From Caballeronia telluris (lineage in GTDB: Bacteria > Pseudomonadota > Gammaproteobacteria > Burkholderiales > Burkholderiaceae), in NCBI RefSeq assembly GCF_001544495.1, contig NZ_FCNZ02000012.1, positions 155,063 to 219,062 of the forward strand: 64,000 bases of DNA. Reading direction: 5' to 3'. Under the pieces are notes generated by a model that ran no database searches, was not told the origin of the DNA, and worked only from the letters and a program-made list of their open reading frames with translations. How positions within the stretch are numbered: the first letter of the stretch is position 1; each line of letters opens with the position of its first letter. Shown here piece by piece: positions 43,199-52,618 of the stretch. Both the position numbers and the translations under genes were made by a program.

Positions 43199-43315
43199 GG
43201 TCGTTCTCCCGGGCTGGCGGTAAGCAAACGGCGATTATCGCATTCGCACCCGCCGAGGCATGTCATTTTGCACGACGGAAATCGAACGACCGGCCGGCTT
43301 CACACGGCGATCCGC

Positions 43316-44851
43316 TCAATTCGACTGCAGCCGGTGCATCAGCGGCTTGAGCGCGGGATACAGATCGACATAGACGCCGAAGCGCTCGTCATACATTTTT
43401 TTGCGCGCGGCGTCCGGCTGCGCGCGCTCGACGAGCGTCACCCAGCCCGCCTCGGCCGTCTCGCGCGAGACGAGCCCGACGCCGAGCGCCGCCAGCATCG
43501 CGGCGCCCATCGCGGCCTCCACGTCCTCCTCGATCGACAGCACCGGAAAGCCCGTCACGTCCGCGATGATCTGCATCCACAGGTCGGAATGCGCCGCGCC
43601 GCCGACCACGATCAGCCGCTCGTCGAGCGAGCGCGCGCCGCGCCGCCCCGCTTCGATGTTGTGTCGCAGCGCGTACGCGACGCCTTCCAGCACCGCGCGG
43701 TAGAGCGTCGCGCGCGTGTGAAAGAGGCTCAGGCCGACGAACGTGCCGCTCGCCTTCGGGTCCCACACCGGGCTGCGTTCGCCCATCAGATAAGGCAGGA
43801 ACACGACGCCGTCCGAGCCCGCCACGACCTTCGACGCCTCTTCTTCCAGAATGCGGTGCGGATCGCCGTGCGGCAGCGCCTTCGCGGCTTCGGTTTCGCC
43901 GTGGCAGAACTGCTCGCGAAACCACGTCACCGATGCGCCCGCCGTGATCGCGCCGCCGAACACGTACAGGTCCTTCAGGCCGTTGAAGACGTGCGGAAAG
44001 CTGACGAGACCGTGCCCGGCATCGACGCTCTGGTTGATGTAGCCCCAGCACATGCTGGTGCCGATCATCGCGACATGTTCGCCGGACTTCGTGACGCCGG
44101 CGGCGAAGGTCGCGACGGCCGCGTCGATGCCGCCCGCGACGACCGGCGTTCCCGCCGCGAGGCCGAGCCGCTCCGCCCAGTCCGGCAACAATCCGCCGAC
44201 GACCTCCGTCGATTCGACGAGCCGCGGCGGCATCAGCGTGGCGGGAATGCCGAGCATGTCGAGCGCTTCCGGCGACCACGCGCGCTTCGCGATGTCGTAC
44301 ACGCCGCCGATGTTGCCCGCCGAGCTGTGATCGACCGCGAGTTCGCCGGTCAGCCGCTGGATCACGTAGGCGTTCGGCGGCACGAAATAGCGTGTCTTCG
44401 CCCAGACGTCGGGCTCGTTGTTGCGCAGCCAGAGCATCTTCGTATAGCCGTAGTAGCTGTCGACGCCGTTGCCCGTGATCGCGCCGAGCCGCGCCAGATC
44501 GACCTGCGCCTTCACCCACTCGACTTCCTTCGTCGCCCGGCGATCCATCCAGATGAGGCACGGATAGAGCGGCTCCATGTTCTCGCCGACCGGAATGCCC
44601 GAGCCGCCGTAGAGGCTGCTCACACAAAGGCTCTTGATCGAGCCGGGCTCCACGTTCGCCATCTTCACGCATTCGGCGATGCATTCGGCCACCGCGTCGA
44701 ACCAGACATCCGGCCATTGCTGCGCCCACAGCGGCCGTGGCGTGTCCGGGTGATACGCCCGCGTGCTCTGCGCGACGATGTCGCCGTTCGCATTCACGAC
44801 GAGCGCCTTCGTGCTCTGCGTGCCGATGTCGATGCCGATCACATGATCCAT
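43316..44851 (-). CDS. FGGY-family carbohydrate kinase (xylulokinase-like)
   Basis: This 511-residue ATP-dependent sugar kinase of the actin-like fold has phosphate-1 motif IGIDIGTQSTKALVVNANGD, the CLIWMDRRATKEVEW region typical of xylulokinases, AGGIDAAVATFAAG with the catalytic Asp, and the adenosine motif VVGGAAHSDLWMQIIADVTG. The substrate is probably a ketopentose or related polyol. It lies near a Gfo/Idh oxidoreductase and upstream of a sugar ABC system, so these may form one sugar pathway, although each has its own gap of about 100 bp. Confidence 0.93.
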   Translation of the reverse strand: MDHVIGIDIGTQSTKALVVNANGDIVAQSTRAYHPDTPRPLWAQQWPDVWFDAVAECIAECVKMANVEPGSIKSLCVSSLYGGSGIPVGENMEPLYPCLIWMDRRATKEVEWVKAQVDLARLGAITGNGVDSYYGYTKMLWLRNNEPDVWAKTRYFVPPNAYVIQRLTGELAVDHSSAGNIGGVYDIAKRAWSPEALDMLGIPATLMPPRLVESTEVVGGLLPDWAERLGLAAGTPVVAGGIDAAVATFAAGVTKSGEHVAMIGTSMCWGYINQSVDAGHGLVSFPHVFNGLKDLYVFGGAITAGASVTWFREQFCHGETEAAKALPHGDPHRILEEEASKVVAGSDGVVFLPYLMGERSPVWDPKASGTFVGLSLFHTRATLYRAVLEGVAYALRHNIEAGRRGARSLDERLIVVGGAAHSDLWMQIIADVTGFPVLSIEEDVEAAMGAAMLAALGVGLVSRETAEAGWVTLVERAQPDAARKKMYDERFGVYVDLYPALKPLMHRLQSN

Positions 44852-44959
44852 TTCGTCTCGCTCCGGGTCTCTTGTATTTGGCTTATCGTCCGGACGCGCG
44901 CGGTCCGGCGTGATTTGCCATCTTATATCGACGGGAGCGGAGCGGCAGGGTCGGAAGGA

Positions 44960-46012
44960 TCAGGCGGGCGTCGTGTGGACGATTGCGCCGGTCTGCGCGG
45001 CCTTCGCGATCGCCTCGGTGATGCGCAGGTTCTGCAAGCCGTCGCGCGCGCTGACGACCGGCTCGGCCTCGCCGCGCACGACCCGCACGAAATGCGCGAT
45101 CTGGTTGGCGAGCGGATCATCGCGCGTGATCGCCACGACGCGCTCGTCGAACGGCTTCCACCACGAGCGGTCTTCGGCGCGGCCGTAGGTTTTCAGGCGC
45201 ATCGTCGGCACCGACAGCGATCCCGACGTGCCCGCGATCACGTAGCAGTCTTCGTCGGGATAGGTCGTGTAGGCCTTGTTCTCCTGCGAGGTCTGTTCCC
45301 AGCTGCGCGCGCTCGCCGCCGTATCGGAAAGCATGAACGTGCCGAGCGCGCCGTTCGCGAAGCGCAGGTTGATCGCGACCGTGTCCTCGACCGCGAAGCC
45401 GCGCGTCGCGTTCGACGCGAACGCCTGCACCGCGACGATGTCGCCGCATAGCATGCGCAGGTTGTGCACCTCGTGGATCAGGTTGAGCAGGATCGGGCCG
45501 CCGCCCGGCTGGCTGCGCCACGGCGCGTCGGCGAAATACGAGTCGGGCTTGAAGAAGACCGCGCTGCCCATCACCGCGACGAGCCGGCCGAGCCGACCCT
45601 CGTCGATCAGTTGTTTCGCGCGCGCCATGATCGGGCTGTGCGCGCGGTGATGGCCGATCAGGATTTTCGCTCCCGCGCGCTCCGCCTCGGCCACGAGCGT
45701 CTCGGCTTCCGCGACGCTCGGCGCGACCGGCTTTTCGAGCAGCATCGGCACGCCGGCCGCGATGCACGTCAGCGCGTGCTCGACGTGAAGCGGGTTCGGC
45801 GTCGCGAGCACGACGCCGTCGGGACGGTCCCTCTCGAAGAGTTCGTCGAGCGAGCGATACAGCGGCACGCCCGCCTTCTGCGCGACGCTTGCCGCGCCCG
45901 GTGAAGGATCGACGATCGCCGAGAGCGTGCACGCCGGGCTCGCCTGAATCACGCCGATATGCGCGAGTCCGATATAACCGGCGCCTGCCACGGCGATGCG
46001 GGTCGTTTCCAT
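44960..46012 (-). CDS. Gfo/Idh/MocA-family oxidoreductase
   Basis: This 350-residue NAD(P)-dependent sugar dehydrogenase has the Rossmann motif RIAVAGAGYIGLAHIGVIQA, the LEKPVAPS motif (Glu-Lys-Pro, near residue 98) and the C-terminal catalytic region LLNLIHEVHNLRMLCGDIVA. It typically oxidises a hydroxyl on inositol, glucose or a related sugar. It lies 108 bp upstream of the FGGY kinase and transcribes the same way. Substrate not determined. Confidence 0.93.
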   Translation of the reverse strand: METTRIAVAGAGYIGLAHIGVIQASPACTLSAIVDPSPGAASVAQKAGVPLYRSLDELFERDRPDGVVLATPNPLHVEHALTCIAAGVPMLLEKPVAPSVAEAETLVAEAERAGAKILIGHHRAHSPIMARAKQLIDEGRLGRLVAVMGSAVFFKPDSYFADAPWRSQPGGGPILLNLIHEVHNLRMLCGDIVAVQAFASNATRGFAVEDTVAINLRFANGALGTFMLSDTAASARSWEQTSQENKAYTTYPDEDCYVIAGTSGSLSVPTMRLKTYGRAEDRSWWKPFDERVVAITRDDPLANQIAHFVRVVRGEAEPVVSARDGLQNLRITEAIAKAAQTGAIVHTTPA

Positions 46013-46117
46013 GCTTATCCTGTCGACCAGAGGCGACGATTCGAGTGTGTATCGACTTTCTGACGGATCAGCTAACGAGCAGGCCGCATGCGCTGGTCAC
46101 GCGGGGCAAGACGCGCG

Positions 46118-46390
46118 TCATGCCGCGCGCCTCAGCATGGAGCCTTCGGGTCCGGGCGGCTGCCGCAGCGCGGCGTGCGCGCCCGGTGGGCGGTCGTCGA
46201 TTTCGGCCATACCATAGGTAAGCGCGAATTGGCGGGCCTCGAGCGGCCCCGAAAAATGACCCAGCACGCCGCTCGCGCGCTGCAATCCGTTCACTTCCCT
46301 GACGATCAGCATGGCGGCGTATAAACCTTCGTCGTAAGCAGCGAGCGGAATCAGGACAACGTTCTTATATGCGACCTCGGTATCTCGCAT
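46118..46390 (-). CDS. Small conserved hypothetical protein, 90 aa
   Basis: This 90-residue soluble protein begins MRDTEVAYKNVVLIPLAAYD and contains AMLIVREVNGLQRASGVLGH and ALTYGMAEIDDRPPG. Short proteins of this composition are frequent orphan genes in Burkholderia relatives, but I know no function. GGAGAG lies 8-9 bases before the ATG and supports translation. The C-terminal 25 residues are Pro/Arg-rich and less convincing. Its upstream region carries a strong AT-rich inverted repeat at 46453-46481. Confidence 0.6.
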   Translation of the reverse strand: MRDTEVAYKNVVLIPLAAYDEGLYAAMLIVREVNGLQRASGVLGHFSGPLEARQFALTYGMAEIDDRPPGAHAALRQPPGPEGSMLRRAA

Positions 46391-46452
46391 TGTCGATTCT
46401 CTCCAGGTTCTGGCCGTTTTTCACTCCGGTAATGTGTTCCTCGGAGCGTCGG

Positions 46453-46481
46453 TTATGTTTACCTATTGTCGATAAACATAA
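46453..46481. promoter_or_regulatory. 9-bp inverted repeat in an AT-rich promoter region
   Basis: TTATGTTTA and TAAACATAA are perfect inverted repeats separated by 11 bp (CCTATTGTCGA). They lie 63 bp upstream of the small gene that starts at 46390. A second near-palindrome, CGGTAAATATTTTCCG, lies at 46513-46528. Both are AT-rich islands in a GC-rich region and look like regulator sites, with the regulator unknown. Confidence 0.6.
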
Positions 46482-46625
46482 ACATCGAATCATTCGGGGT
46501 TTTCCCTTGTTTCGGTAAATATTTTCCGAACGATCGGTCATCGGTGCCTGGAGAGGCCGACTACATGCGAAACCACAATCCTGTTTCCTTAACGATTTGA
46601 CCAGGACAAAATCGACGAGCTTTTC

Positions 46626-47582
46626 TCAGTGCGCCACTTTTGCCGGCGCCGTTCGACGCCGGAGCACACGCGCCTGCAACACGATGACGAGCAGCAAAAA
46701 CAACCCGCGAATCACCGACTGCCAATACGCCGACAAGCTGATGTACCCCAGCCCATTCTCGAAGTTGAGCAAATTGAACACGAGTCCGAGCAACGCGACG
46801 CCGGCGATCGTCATCGCGATGGAGCCCTCGCCGCCCGTCAGGCGCGTGCCGCCGAGCACCACCGCCGAGATCGCGAACAACTCCCAGCCGACGCCTTCGT
46901 TTGGCTGCCCCGCGCCGAACTGCGCGGCGAGGATCGCGCCCGCGATGCCCGCGAGCAGTCCGCTCACGGCGTAGACCGAGACCAGCGTGCGGTCGACGTT
47001 GAGTCCCATCAGCCGCGACGCCTCCTCGCTGCCGCCGATCGCGAGCGCGTGCCGGCCGAAACGCGTGCTGCGCAACGCGATCCAGCCGAGCACGGCGGCC
47101 GCCGCCGCGACGAGACCCGGGATCGGCAGGCCGAACAGGTCGCCCTGGCCGAAGTCGGCGAAGTTCGATTGGGCGGAGATCGCAACCGCGTCGTTGTGTC
47201 CGAGCAGCAGCGCGAGGCCGTGCGCGCCGAGACTCGTCGCGAGCGTGACGATGAACGGCAGGATCCGCATGTGCGTGATGACAAGGCCGTTCAGCACGCC
47301 GACCGCGAGCCCCGCGCACGATCCCGCGAGCACGGCCGCCACGCCGCCGTGCGAACTCGCGAGCGCCGCGACCACGCTGCCGAGCGCGGCAACCGCGCCC
47401 ACGGACAGGTCGATGCCGCCCGTCATGATGACGAACGCCATGCCGATCGAAATCAGCGCGAACATCGCGTTGTAGCGCCAGAACGACGTGATGTTGTACG
47501 CGGAGGCGAAATGCTCGTAGCGCGTCACGCCGAGCACGAGGAGCGCCACGAGCGCGATGAGAATCGGGAGGTTCTTTTTCAT
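46626..47582 (-). CDS. yjfF: Sugar ABC transporter permease (YjfF-like)
   Basis: This 318-residue permease of the BPD_transp_2 class has 8-10 hydrophobic segments with the family loop FVIMTGGIDLSVGAVAALGS and VVLGGTRLTGGEGSI. Its position, last after binding protein, ATPase and a second permease, is the gene order of E. coli ytfQRT-yjfF, a galactofuranose importer. The substrate here is not proven by homology alone. The start follows AAGGGA and is 19 bp after the partner permease. Confidence 0.92.
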   Translation of the reverse strand: MKKNLPILIALVALLVLGVTRYEHFASAYNITSFWRYNAMFALISIGMAFVIMTGGIDLSVGAVAALGSVVAALASSHGGVAAVLAGSCAGLAVGVLNGLVITHMRILPFIVTLATSLGAHGLALLLGHNDAVAISAQSNFADFGQGDLFGLPIPGLVAAAAAVLGWIALRSTRFGRHALAIGGSEEASRLMGLNVDRTLVSVYAVSGLLAGIAGAILAAQFGAGQPNEGVGWELFAISAVVLGGTRLTGGEGSIAMTIAGVALLGLVFNLLNFENGLGYISLSAYWQSVIRGLFLLLVIVLQARVLRRRTAPAKVAH

Positions 47583-47601
47583 GTCATCGTTCCCTTGCCG
47601 C

Positions 47602-48585
47602 TCACGCGCGGCGCCGCTGCACGTACACCGCCGCGATGATGATGCCCGCCTTCATGACGAGCGCGGCCGCGTCCGGAATGCCGTGCGCGAGCAGCGTGTA
47701 GCGCAGCAACTGGATGATGAGCGCGCCGATCAGCGTGCCCGCGATATACGCCTTGCCGCCCGTCAACGCCGTGCCGCCGACGGCGACGGCCGCGATCGCA
47801 TCGAGTTCGGAGCCGAGGCCGATCACGTTCGCATCCGACGACGAATTCACCGAAATCGAAATCAGCCCGGCGAGTCCCGCGAGCGCGGCGCACACGGTGT
47901 ACGCGATCATCTTCACGCGCGCGGTCGGGATGCCGGAGAGATACGCCGCCTGTTCGTTGCCGCCCGTGACGAGCAGATACTTGCCGAAGAGCGTCTTCCT
48001 CACGATCCACGCGAACAGCGCGACGAGCGCGAACATCAGCAGGATCTGGAACGGCACGCCCGCGACCTTGCCGAGCGCGATCCACTGGAAGGCGGGCGTG
48101 TTGAACGCTTGCAGGCTGCCGTCGGTGACGACCTGCGCGATGCCGCGTCCGGCGATGAACAGCACGAGCGTCGCGACGATCGGCTGCACTTCCAGCCGCG
48201 TCACGAGAAAGCCGTTGAAGACGCCGCACGCGGCGGCGGCGAGAATCGGCAGCGTGAAGGCGAGCACGATGCCGAGCGGCCCGTCGATGTTCATGAAGAG
48301 CATCGGCGCGAGCGCACCGGAAATCGCCATCGAAGCGCCCACCGACAAGTCGATCCCGCCCGTCGCGACGACGAGCGTCATCCCGATCCCGACGATCACG
48401 ATCGTCACGACCTGCGTCAGGTTGACGTTGAAGGTTTGCAGCGACCAGAAGTGGTCGGTGAACAGCAGGTTGAACACGATCATCGCGAGCAGTACGGCAA
48501 TCTCGCGCTGGATCGTCAGGCGATACCGCTTCTTCGTTGCGGTTTGCGAAAGCGCCACGGTGGGTTGCGTCTTCTGCTGCGTCAT
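47602..48585 (-). CDS. ytfT: Sugar ABC transporter permease (YtfT-like)
   Basis: This 327-residue permease is the partner of the YjfF-like protein. The core has MTLVVATGGIDLSVGASMAI, VQPIVATLVLFIAGRGIAQV and AAVAVGGTALTGGKAYIAGT. The chosen ATG at 48585 overlaps the ATPase stop by four bases (ATGA); the longer frame upstream is antisense noise within the ATPase gene. The N-terminus is a polar leader of about 25 residues before the first helix (EIAVLLAMIVFNLLF). Confidence 0.93.
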   Translation of the reverse strand: MTQQKTQPTVALSQTATKKRYRLTIQREIAVLLAMIVFNLLFTDHFWSLQTFNVNLTQVVTIVIVGIGMTLVVATGGIDLSVGASMAISGALAPMLFMNIDGPLGIVLAFTLPILAAAACGVFNGFLVTRLEVQPIVATLVLFIAGRGIAQVVTDGSLQAFNTPAFQWIALGKVAGVPFQILLMFALVALFAWIVRKTLFGKYLLVTGGNEQAAYLSGIPTARVKMIAYTVCAALAGLAGLISISVNSSSDANVIGLGSELDAIAAVAVGGTALTGGKAYIAGTLIGALIIQLLRYTLLAHGIPDAAALVMKAGIIIAAVYVQRRRA

Positions 48586-50156
48586 GGCCTCGCTCCTTCG
48601 CTTGTCGTGACGGCCTGCGCGAGCGTCGATTGTTCGCCCGAGCCGTAGGCGATCGCATCCATGATCGACGCCTCGTTCATGCGCGCGCCGTCGAGTTCGG
48701 CGACGGTCTCGCCGTCGCGGATCACGACCGCGCGGTCCGCCACCGCCGTCAGTTCTTCCAGTTCCGACGCCGACAGCAGCACCGCGAGCCCCGAGTCGCG
48801 CAATTCGCGCACGATCTTCGCGACATCGGCTTTCGCGCCGACGTCGATGCCGCGCGTGGGTTCGTCGAGCAGGAGCAGTTTCGGATCGGTGGCGAGCCAG
48901 CGCGCGAGCAGCACCTTTTGCTGGTTGCCGCCGGACAGTTCGCGGATCGGCTGGTCGGGCGAGCGCAGCTTGATGCCGAGCGATTCGATGAAATGATCGA
49001 CGATCTCGCGCTGCTTCGCCACGTCCACCACGCCGTTCTTCGTCAGCGTGCGCAGGCAGACGAGCGTGAGGTTGTCGCGCACGGAAAGCTCCGGCACGAT
49101 GCCTTCGGCCTTGCGGTCCTCGGTGAGATACGCGATGCCGCGCGCGATCGCGTCCCGCGGCGACTTCAGCGTCACGTTCTCGCCGCCGATCGAGAGCGAC
49201 CCGCGCTCCGGACGGTCCGCGCCGAACAACAGCCGCATCGTCTCCGTGCGGCCCGAGCCGAGCAGGCCCGCGAGCCCGACCGCTTCGCCCGCGTGGACGT
49301 CGAGCGTGACGTCGGTCACTTTCGCGCCGCTCGCGAGCGCCCGCGCGGCAAGCGCAACGCCGCCGCGCTTCGCGAGATTCGCTTCCTTCACGGCGCTGTC
49401 TTCCTGCACGACGGCGGCGAGCGAGCGCCCGAGCATCGTCGTGACGAGTTGCAGTTTGTCCATGCCGGCCATCGTGCTTTCGGCGACGGTCTGGCCGTCG
49501 CGCATCACGGTGACGCGGTCGCACAGCGCGTACAGTTCGTCGAGCCGATGCGACACGAAGATGACCGCGCGGCCGTCGTCACGCAGACGCCGCACGACAT
49601 TGAACAGCAGTTCGACTTCGCGTTCGTCGAGCGAGGAGGTCGATTCGTCCATGATGACCATCTTCGCATCCGACGACACCGCGCGCGCGAGTGCCACCAT
49701 CTGCTGGATCGCGGTGGAATAGTCGCGCACCGGTTTCTCGACGTCGATCTGCAAGCCGAACGAATCGAGCAGCGCGCGCGCATCGGCGCGCACGCGTTTC
49801 CAGTCGATCAGGCCGAAGCGGCGCGGCTCGCGGCCGAGAAAGATGTTCTCGGCCACCGAGCGAAACGGCACGAGGTTGATCTCCTGATAGATCGTGCTGA
49901 TGCCCGCTTCGCGCGCTTCCTTCGGCGAGCGGAAATCGACCTCGCGGCCGTCGAAGCGGATCGTGCCGCCCGTGCGCCGGTAGGCGCCGGTGAGAATCTT
50001 GATGAGCGTCGACTTGCCCGCGCCGTTCTGGCCGATGAGCGCGTGCACTTCGCCCGGAACCACCGAGAGCCGCGCGTGACGCAGCGCCGCGACGCCGCCG
50101 AAGCTGATGTCGATGTCCTGCATGTCGAGCAATGCGCCTGTGGTCGGCGTTCCCAT
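48582..50156 (-). CDS. ytfR: Sugar ABC transporter ATP-binding protein (YtfR-like)
   Basis: This 524-residue double-ABC ATPase has Walker A GQNGAGKST near residue 42, the Q-loop YQEINLVPFRSVAENIFLGR, Walker B VIMDESTSSLDE, and in the second half RELSGGNQQKVLLARWLATD and LLLDEPTRGIDVGAK. GGAGG precedes the ATG at 50156. It follows the binding-protein gene by 96 bp and overlaps the permease gene by four bases. Import of a monosaccharide is expected. Confidence 0.94.
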   Translation of the reverse strand: MGTPTTGALLDMQDIDISFGGVAALRHARLSVVPGEVHALIGQNGAGKSTLIKILTGAYRRTGGTIRFDGREVDFRSPKEAREAGISTIYQEINLVPFRSVAENIFLGREPRRFGLIDWKRVRADARALLDSFGLQIDVEKPVRDYSTAIQQMVALARAVSSDAKMVIMDESTSSLDEREVELLFNVVRRLRDDGRAVIFVSHRLDELYALCDRVTVMRDGQTVAESTMAGMDKLQLVTTMLGRSLAAVVQEDSAVKEANLAKRGGVALAARALASGAKVTDVTLDVHAGEAVGLAGLLGSGRTETMRLLFGADRPERGSLSIGGENVTLKSPRDAIARGIAYLTEDRKAEGIVPELSVRDNLTLVCLRTLTKNGVVDVAKQREIVDHFIESLGIKLRSPDQPIRELSGGNQQKVLLARWLATDPKLLLLDEPTRGIDVGAKADVAKIVRELRDSGLAVLLSASELEELTAVADRAVVIRDGETVAELDGARMNEASIMDAIAYGSGEQSTLAQAVTTSEGARP

Positions 50157-50252
50157 TCGCTGCCTCCGATGTACAAAAGAAGCGGCCGTCCGGAGGACGC
50201 GCCGCTCCAAACACCTTCGCTGTTGCTCATGCGGGCTCGCCGGCCCGTCGGA

Positions 50253-51278
50253 TCAGTACCCGTACTGCATGCTTTCCTTGACGTTGCTCTTGTCATAGAA
50301 GCGGTCGGAGACCTTGACCCACGGTGGCACCGTTTCGCCCTTCGCAAACTTCTGCGCGACGTCGCAGGCGAGCGGCCCGAAGAACGGACTCGACTGCACG
50401 CTCGCGCCCAGTTCGCCCGCCGCGATGGCATCCAGCCCGCCCTTGGTGCCGTCGATCGTCACGAGCACGATGTCCTTGCCCGGCTGCTTGCCCGCGGCCT
50501 TGATCGCGGCGATCGCGCCAAGCGCCATCTCGTCGTTGTGCGCGTAGACGGCGGTCACGTCGGGATGCGCCTGGAGCAGTGTCTCCATGACCTGGCGGCC
50601 CTTGTCGCGCGCGAAGTCGCCGCTTTGCGACGCGACGATCTTCATGCCCGGATTCTTCGCGATCACTTCGTCGAAGCCCTTCTTGCGATCGTTCGCGGCG
50701 GACGCGCCCGTCGAGCCTTCCAGTTCGATGATCGTCGCCTTGGCCGCCGTCGCCTTGACGAGCCAGTCGGCGGCGCGGTGTCCCTGATCGATGAAGTCCG
50801 AGCCGATGAACGTGATGTAGTCACGACCCGCCTTCGCCATCGACTGATCGACGTTGCGGTCGACGAGAATCACCGGGATGCCTGCCTTCTTCGCCTGCAA
50901 CACGACCGGCGCGAGCGGCTTTTCCTCGCGCGGCGGGAACACGAGCAGATCGACGTGCTGCGCGATCATGCTTTGAATATCCGCGACCTGCTTGGCGGGC
51001 GAACTGTTCGCGTCGGTCATGACCATCTGCCAGCCGCACTTGGCCGCGACGTCCTTGAAGCTCTTGGTCTCCGCGAGCCGCCACGGGTTGTTGCTCTCGG
51101 TCTGCGCGAAGCCGACGCGCAGCGGCTTCTTGTTCGGGATCTTGGGCAGCGCGTCGTCGGCGGCGCTGGCGACGCCCGCGACACTCAGGCCCGCCACGAG
51201 CGACAACGCAGCAAGCGACGCTACGAGCGGACGAATGCCGGTGTTGCACCGGCGTGAGGTTTTTCCAAGCGACAGCAT
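50253..51278 (-). CDS. ytfQ: Sugar ABC transporter substrate-binding protein (YtfQ-like)
   Basis: This 341-residue periplasmic binding protein has a signal peptide (VASLAALSLVAGLSVAGVASA) and the mature start LRVGFAQTESNNPWRLAETK, very close in wording to YtfQ. The AQHVDLLVFPPREEKPLAPV and TVYAHNDEMALGAIAAIKAA-like segments fit the galactose/galactofuranose class. The ATG at 51278 follows GGAGGAAG. It heads the transporter operon, and an operator-like palindrome lies 129 bp upstream within the 3' end of the LacI gene. Confidence 0.92.
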   Translation of the reverse strand: MLSLGKTSRRCNTGIRPLVASLAALSLVAGLSVAGVASAADDALPKIPNKKPLRVGFAQTESNNPWRLAETKSFKDVAAKCGWQMVMTDANSSPAKQVADIQSMIAQHVDLLVFPPREEKPLAPVVLQAKKAGIPVILVDRNVDQSMAKAGRDYITFIGSDFIDQGHRAADWLVKATAAKATIIELEGSTGASAANDRKKGFDEVIAKNPGMKIVASQSGDFARDKGRQVMETLLQAHPDVTAVYAHNDEMALGAIAAIKAAGKQPGKDIVLVTIDGTKGGLDAIAAGELGASVQSSPFFGPLACDVAQKFAKGETVPPWVKVSDRFYDKSNVKESMQYGY

Positions 51279-51400
51279 GTCTTCCTCCGATAGGATGGTT
51301 TGCATTGTTCTGTACTGCTGATGCCTTGGTACGGCGAACTGCGGTGATATTCCTTGCGTCGATGAAGTCCGTCGATTATTCCACCGAGATTTATTAACGG

Positions 51401-52486
51401 TCAATCACTAATATTATTAATCGCGAGCTGTTTTGCTTCAGCGAGCCCAGCCACCGACCCGCGTTCGACGAGCGGCCCGTCGAGCTTGACGGTCCGGTGC
51501 CGGACCGGCGCGCCTGCCGCGCGGTTGTGCTCCTCCTGAAGCAGCGTTTCGACCGCCCAGCGACCCAGTTCGTAGTTCGGCAAGACGACCGTCGAAAGCG
51601 GCGGATGCGTGTGGCGCGCGATTTCCTGGTCGTCGTAGCCGAGCACCGAGACGTCTTCCGGCACGCGCAGCCCGAGTTGCTTCAGCGCCTCGATCGCGCC
51701 GAGCGCCATCAGGTCGTTCGCGCAGAAGATCGCGGTTGGCGGGTTCGGCTCGCGCATCAGCGACAGTGTCTGCTCGAAGCCGGTGCCCGAACTCCAGGCG
51801 CCGTCGCGCACGAGTTCCGGCGCGAATGGCAGGTCGGCGGTCGCTAGCGCGGTGCGATATCCCTTCAGGCGGTCGCGCGAGGCGTCCTGCCACGGTTCGC
51901 CATTGATATAACCGATGCGCCGGTGCCCGGCTTTCAACAGGTGATCCGTGGCGGTGTGGCCGCCCGCGACCTCCGCCGGCACCACGGACGAGAGATTCAG
52001 CTCGCTCGCGTAGCAGTTGAGCAGCACGGTCGGCACCTTCGAGAGCGCCGCGGGAAGGGTCACGCGGCGCGTGTACACGGTCGCGTAGATCACGCCGAGC
52101 ACGCTCGGGTTGCCGAGGGTCGCGTCCAGCACCTGCTGCTCGATCTCCGCGTTGCCATGTGTCGAATACACGGCCAGCATGCGGCCGTGCGCGAATGCGG
52201 CGTCGCGCGCGCCGTCGATGTTCACGACTGGATGCGGGCTCGTCGAGATTTCGTCGGCGAGATAGACGATCAGGTTGCGCTCGCCCGCCGCGTCGAGCGC
52301 GAGCGGCTCGCGCGGCGTCATCCGGTAGCCGAGTTCCTGCGCCGCCTTCAGCACCTTCTCGCGCGTGGCGTCGGAAAATTTCGCTCCGCTCGCGTTGTTC
52401 AGCACGAGCGAAACGCTAGATTGTGAGACGCCGGTGAGCTTCGCGATGTCGGTCATCGTCGGGCGGCGCTGCGTGGATTTTTTCAT
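51401..52486 (-). CDS. LacI-family regulator of the YtfQRT-type transporter
   Basis: This 361-residue LacI/PurR regulator has an HTH (TMTDIAKLTGVSQSSVSLVL with NNASGAKFSDATREKV) and a sugar-binding domain containing PTAIFCANDLMALGAIEALK and VLGYDDQEIARHTHPPLSTV. It lies between the transporter operon (same strand, downstream) and the divergent PhyH/epimerase genes. Three ACTAATA-type sites flank it, so it probably controls the importer, itself and the divergent pair. One site sits inside its last codons. Confidence 0.94.
   Translation of the reverse strand: MKKSTQRRPTMTDIAKLTGVSQSSVSLVLNNASGAKFSDATREKVLKAAQELGYRMTPREPLALDAAGERNLIVYLADEISTSPHPVVNIDGARDAAFAHGRMLAVYSTHGNAEIEQQVLDATLGNPSVLGVIYATVYTRRVTLPAALSKVPTVLLNCYASELNLSSVVPAEVAGGHTATDHLLKAGHRRIGYINGEPWQDASRDRLKGYRTALATADLPFAPELVRDGAWSSGTGFEQTLSLMREPNPPTAIFCANDLMALGAIEALKQLGLRVPEDVSVLGYDDQEIARHTHPPLSTVVLPNYELGRWAVETLLQEEHNRAAGAPVRHRTVKLDGPLVERGSVAGLAEAKQLAINNISD
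51407..51421. promoter_or_regulatory. LacI-type operator site A (upstream of ytfQ)
   Basis: ACTAATATTATTAAT matches the palindrome ACTAATA-N-TATTAGT in all but one position. It covers the last codons of the LacI gene and lies 129 bp before the ytfQ start. Confidence 0.6.
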
Positions 52487-52553
52487 TGTGCTGGGCCGCC
52501 CTTGGGCGGCGTGGTCGATGCCGATGGCGCGTTCATGCGGTCACGACCTTAAC

Positions 52554-52568
52554 ACTAATATTATGCGC
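52554..52568. promoter_or_regulatory. LacI-type operator site B (upstream of LacI gene)
   Basis: ACTAATATTATGCGC has the full left half-site ACTAATA and a partial right half. It lies 68 bp before the LacI start. Confidence 0.5.
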
Positions 52569-52618
52569 AAACAACGCTCGGAAACGCGGTGACGTGAACA
52601 TCCGGCATCGGGACAATT

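Noticed and set aside
42263..45451. A 1,062-codon plus-strand open frame
   Set aside because: It lies antisense to aroG, the FGGY kinase and the Gfo/Idh gene, which have strong family motifs. Its translation is Arg/His/Asp-rich low-complexity typical of GC-rich antisense frames.
48537..51257. A 906-codon plus-strand open frame
   Set aside because: It is antisense to the YtfR-like ATPase and YtfQ-like binding protein. The composition is Arg/His-rich and no ribosome-binding site or family motif is present.
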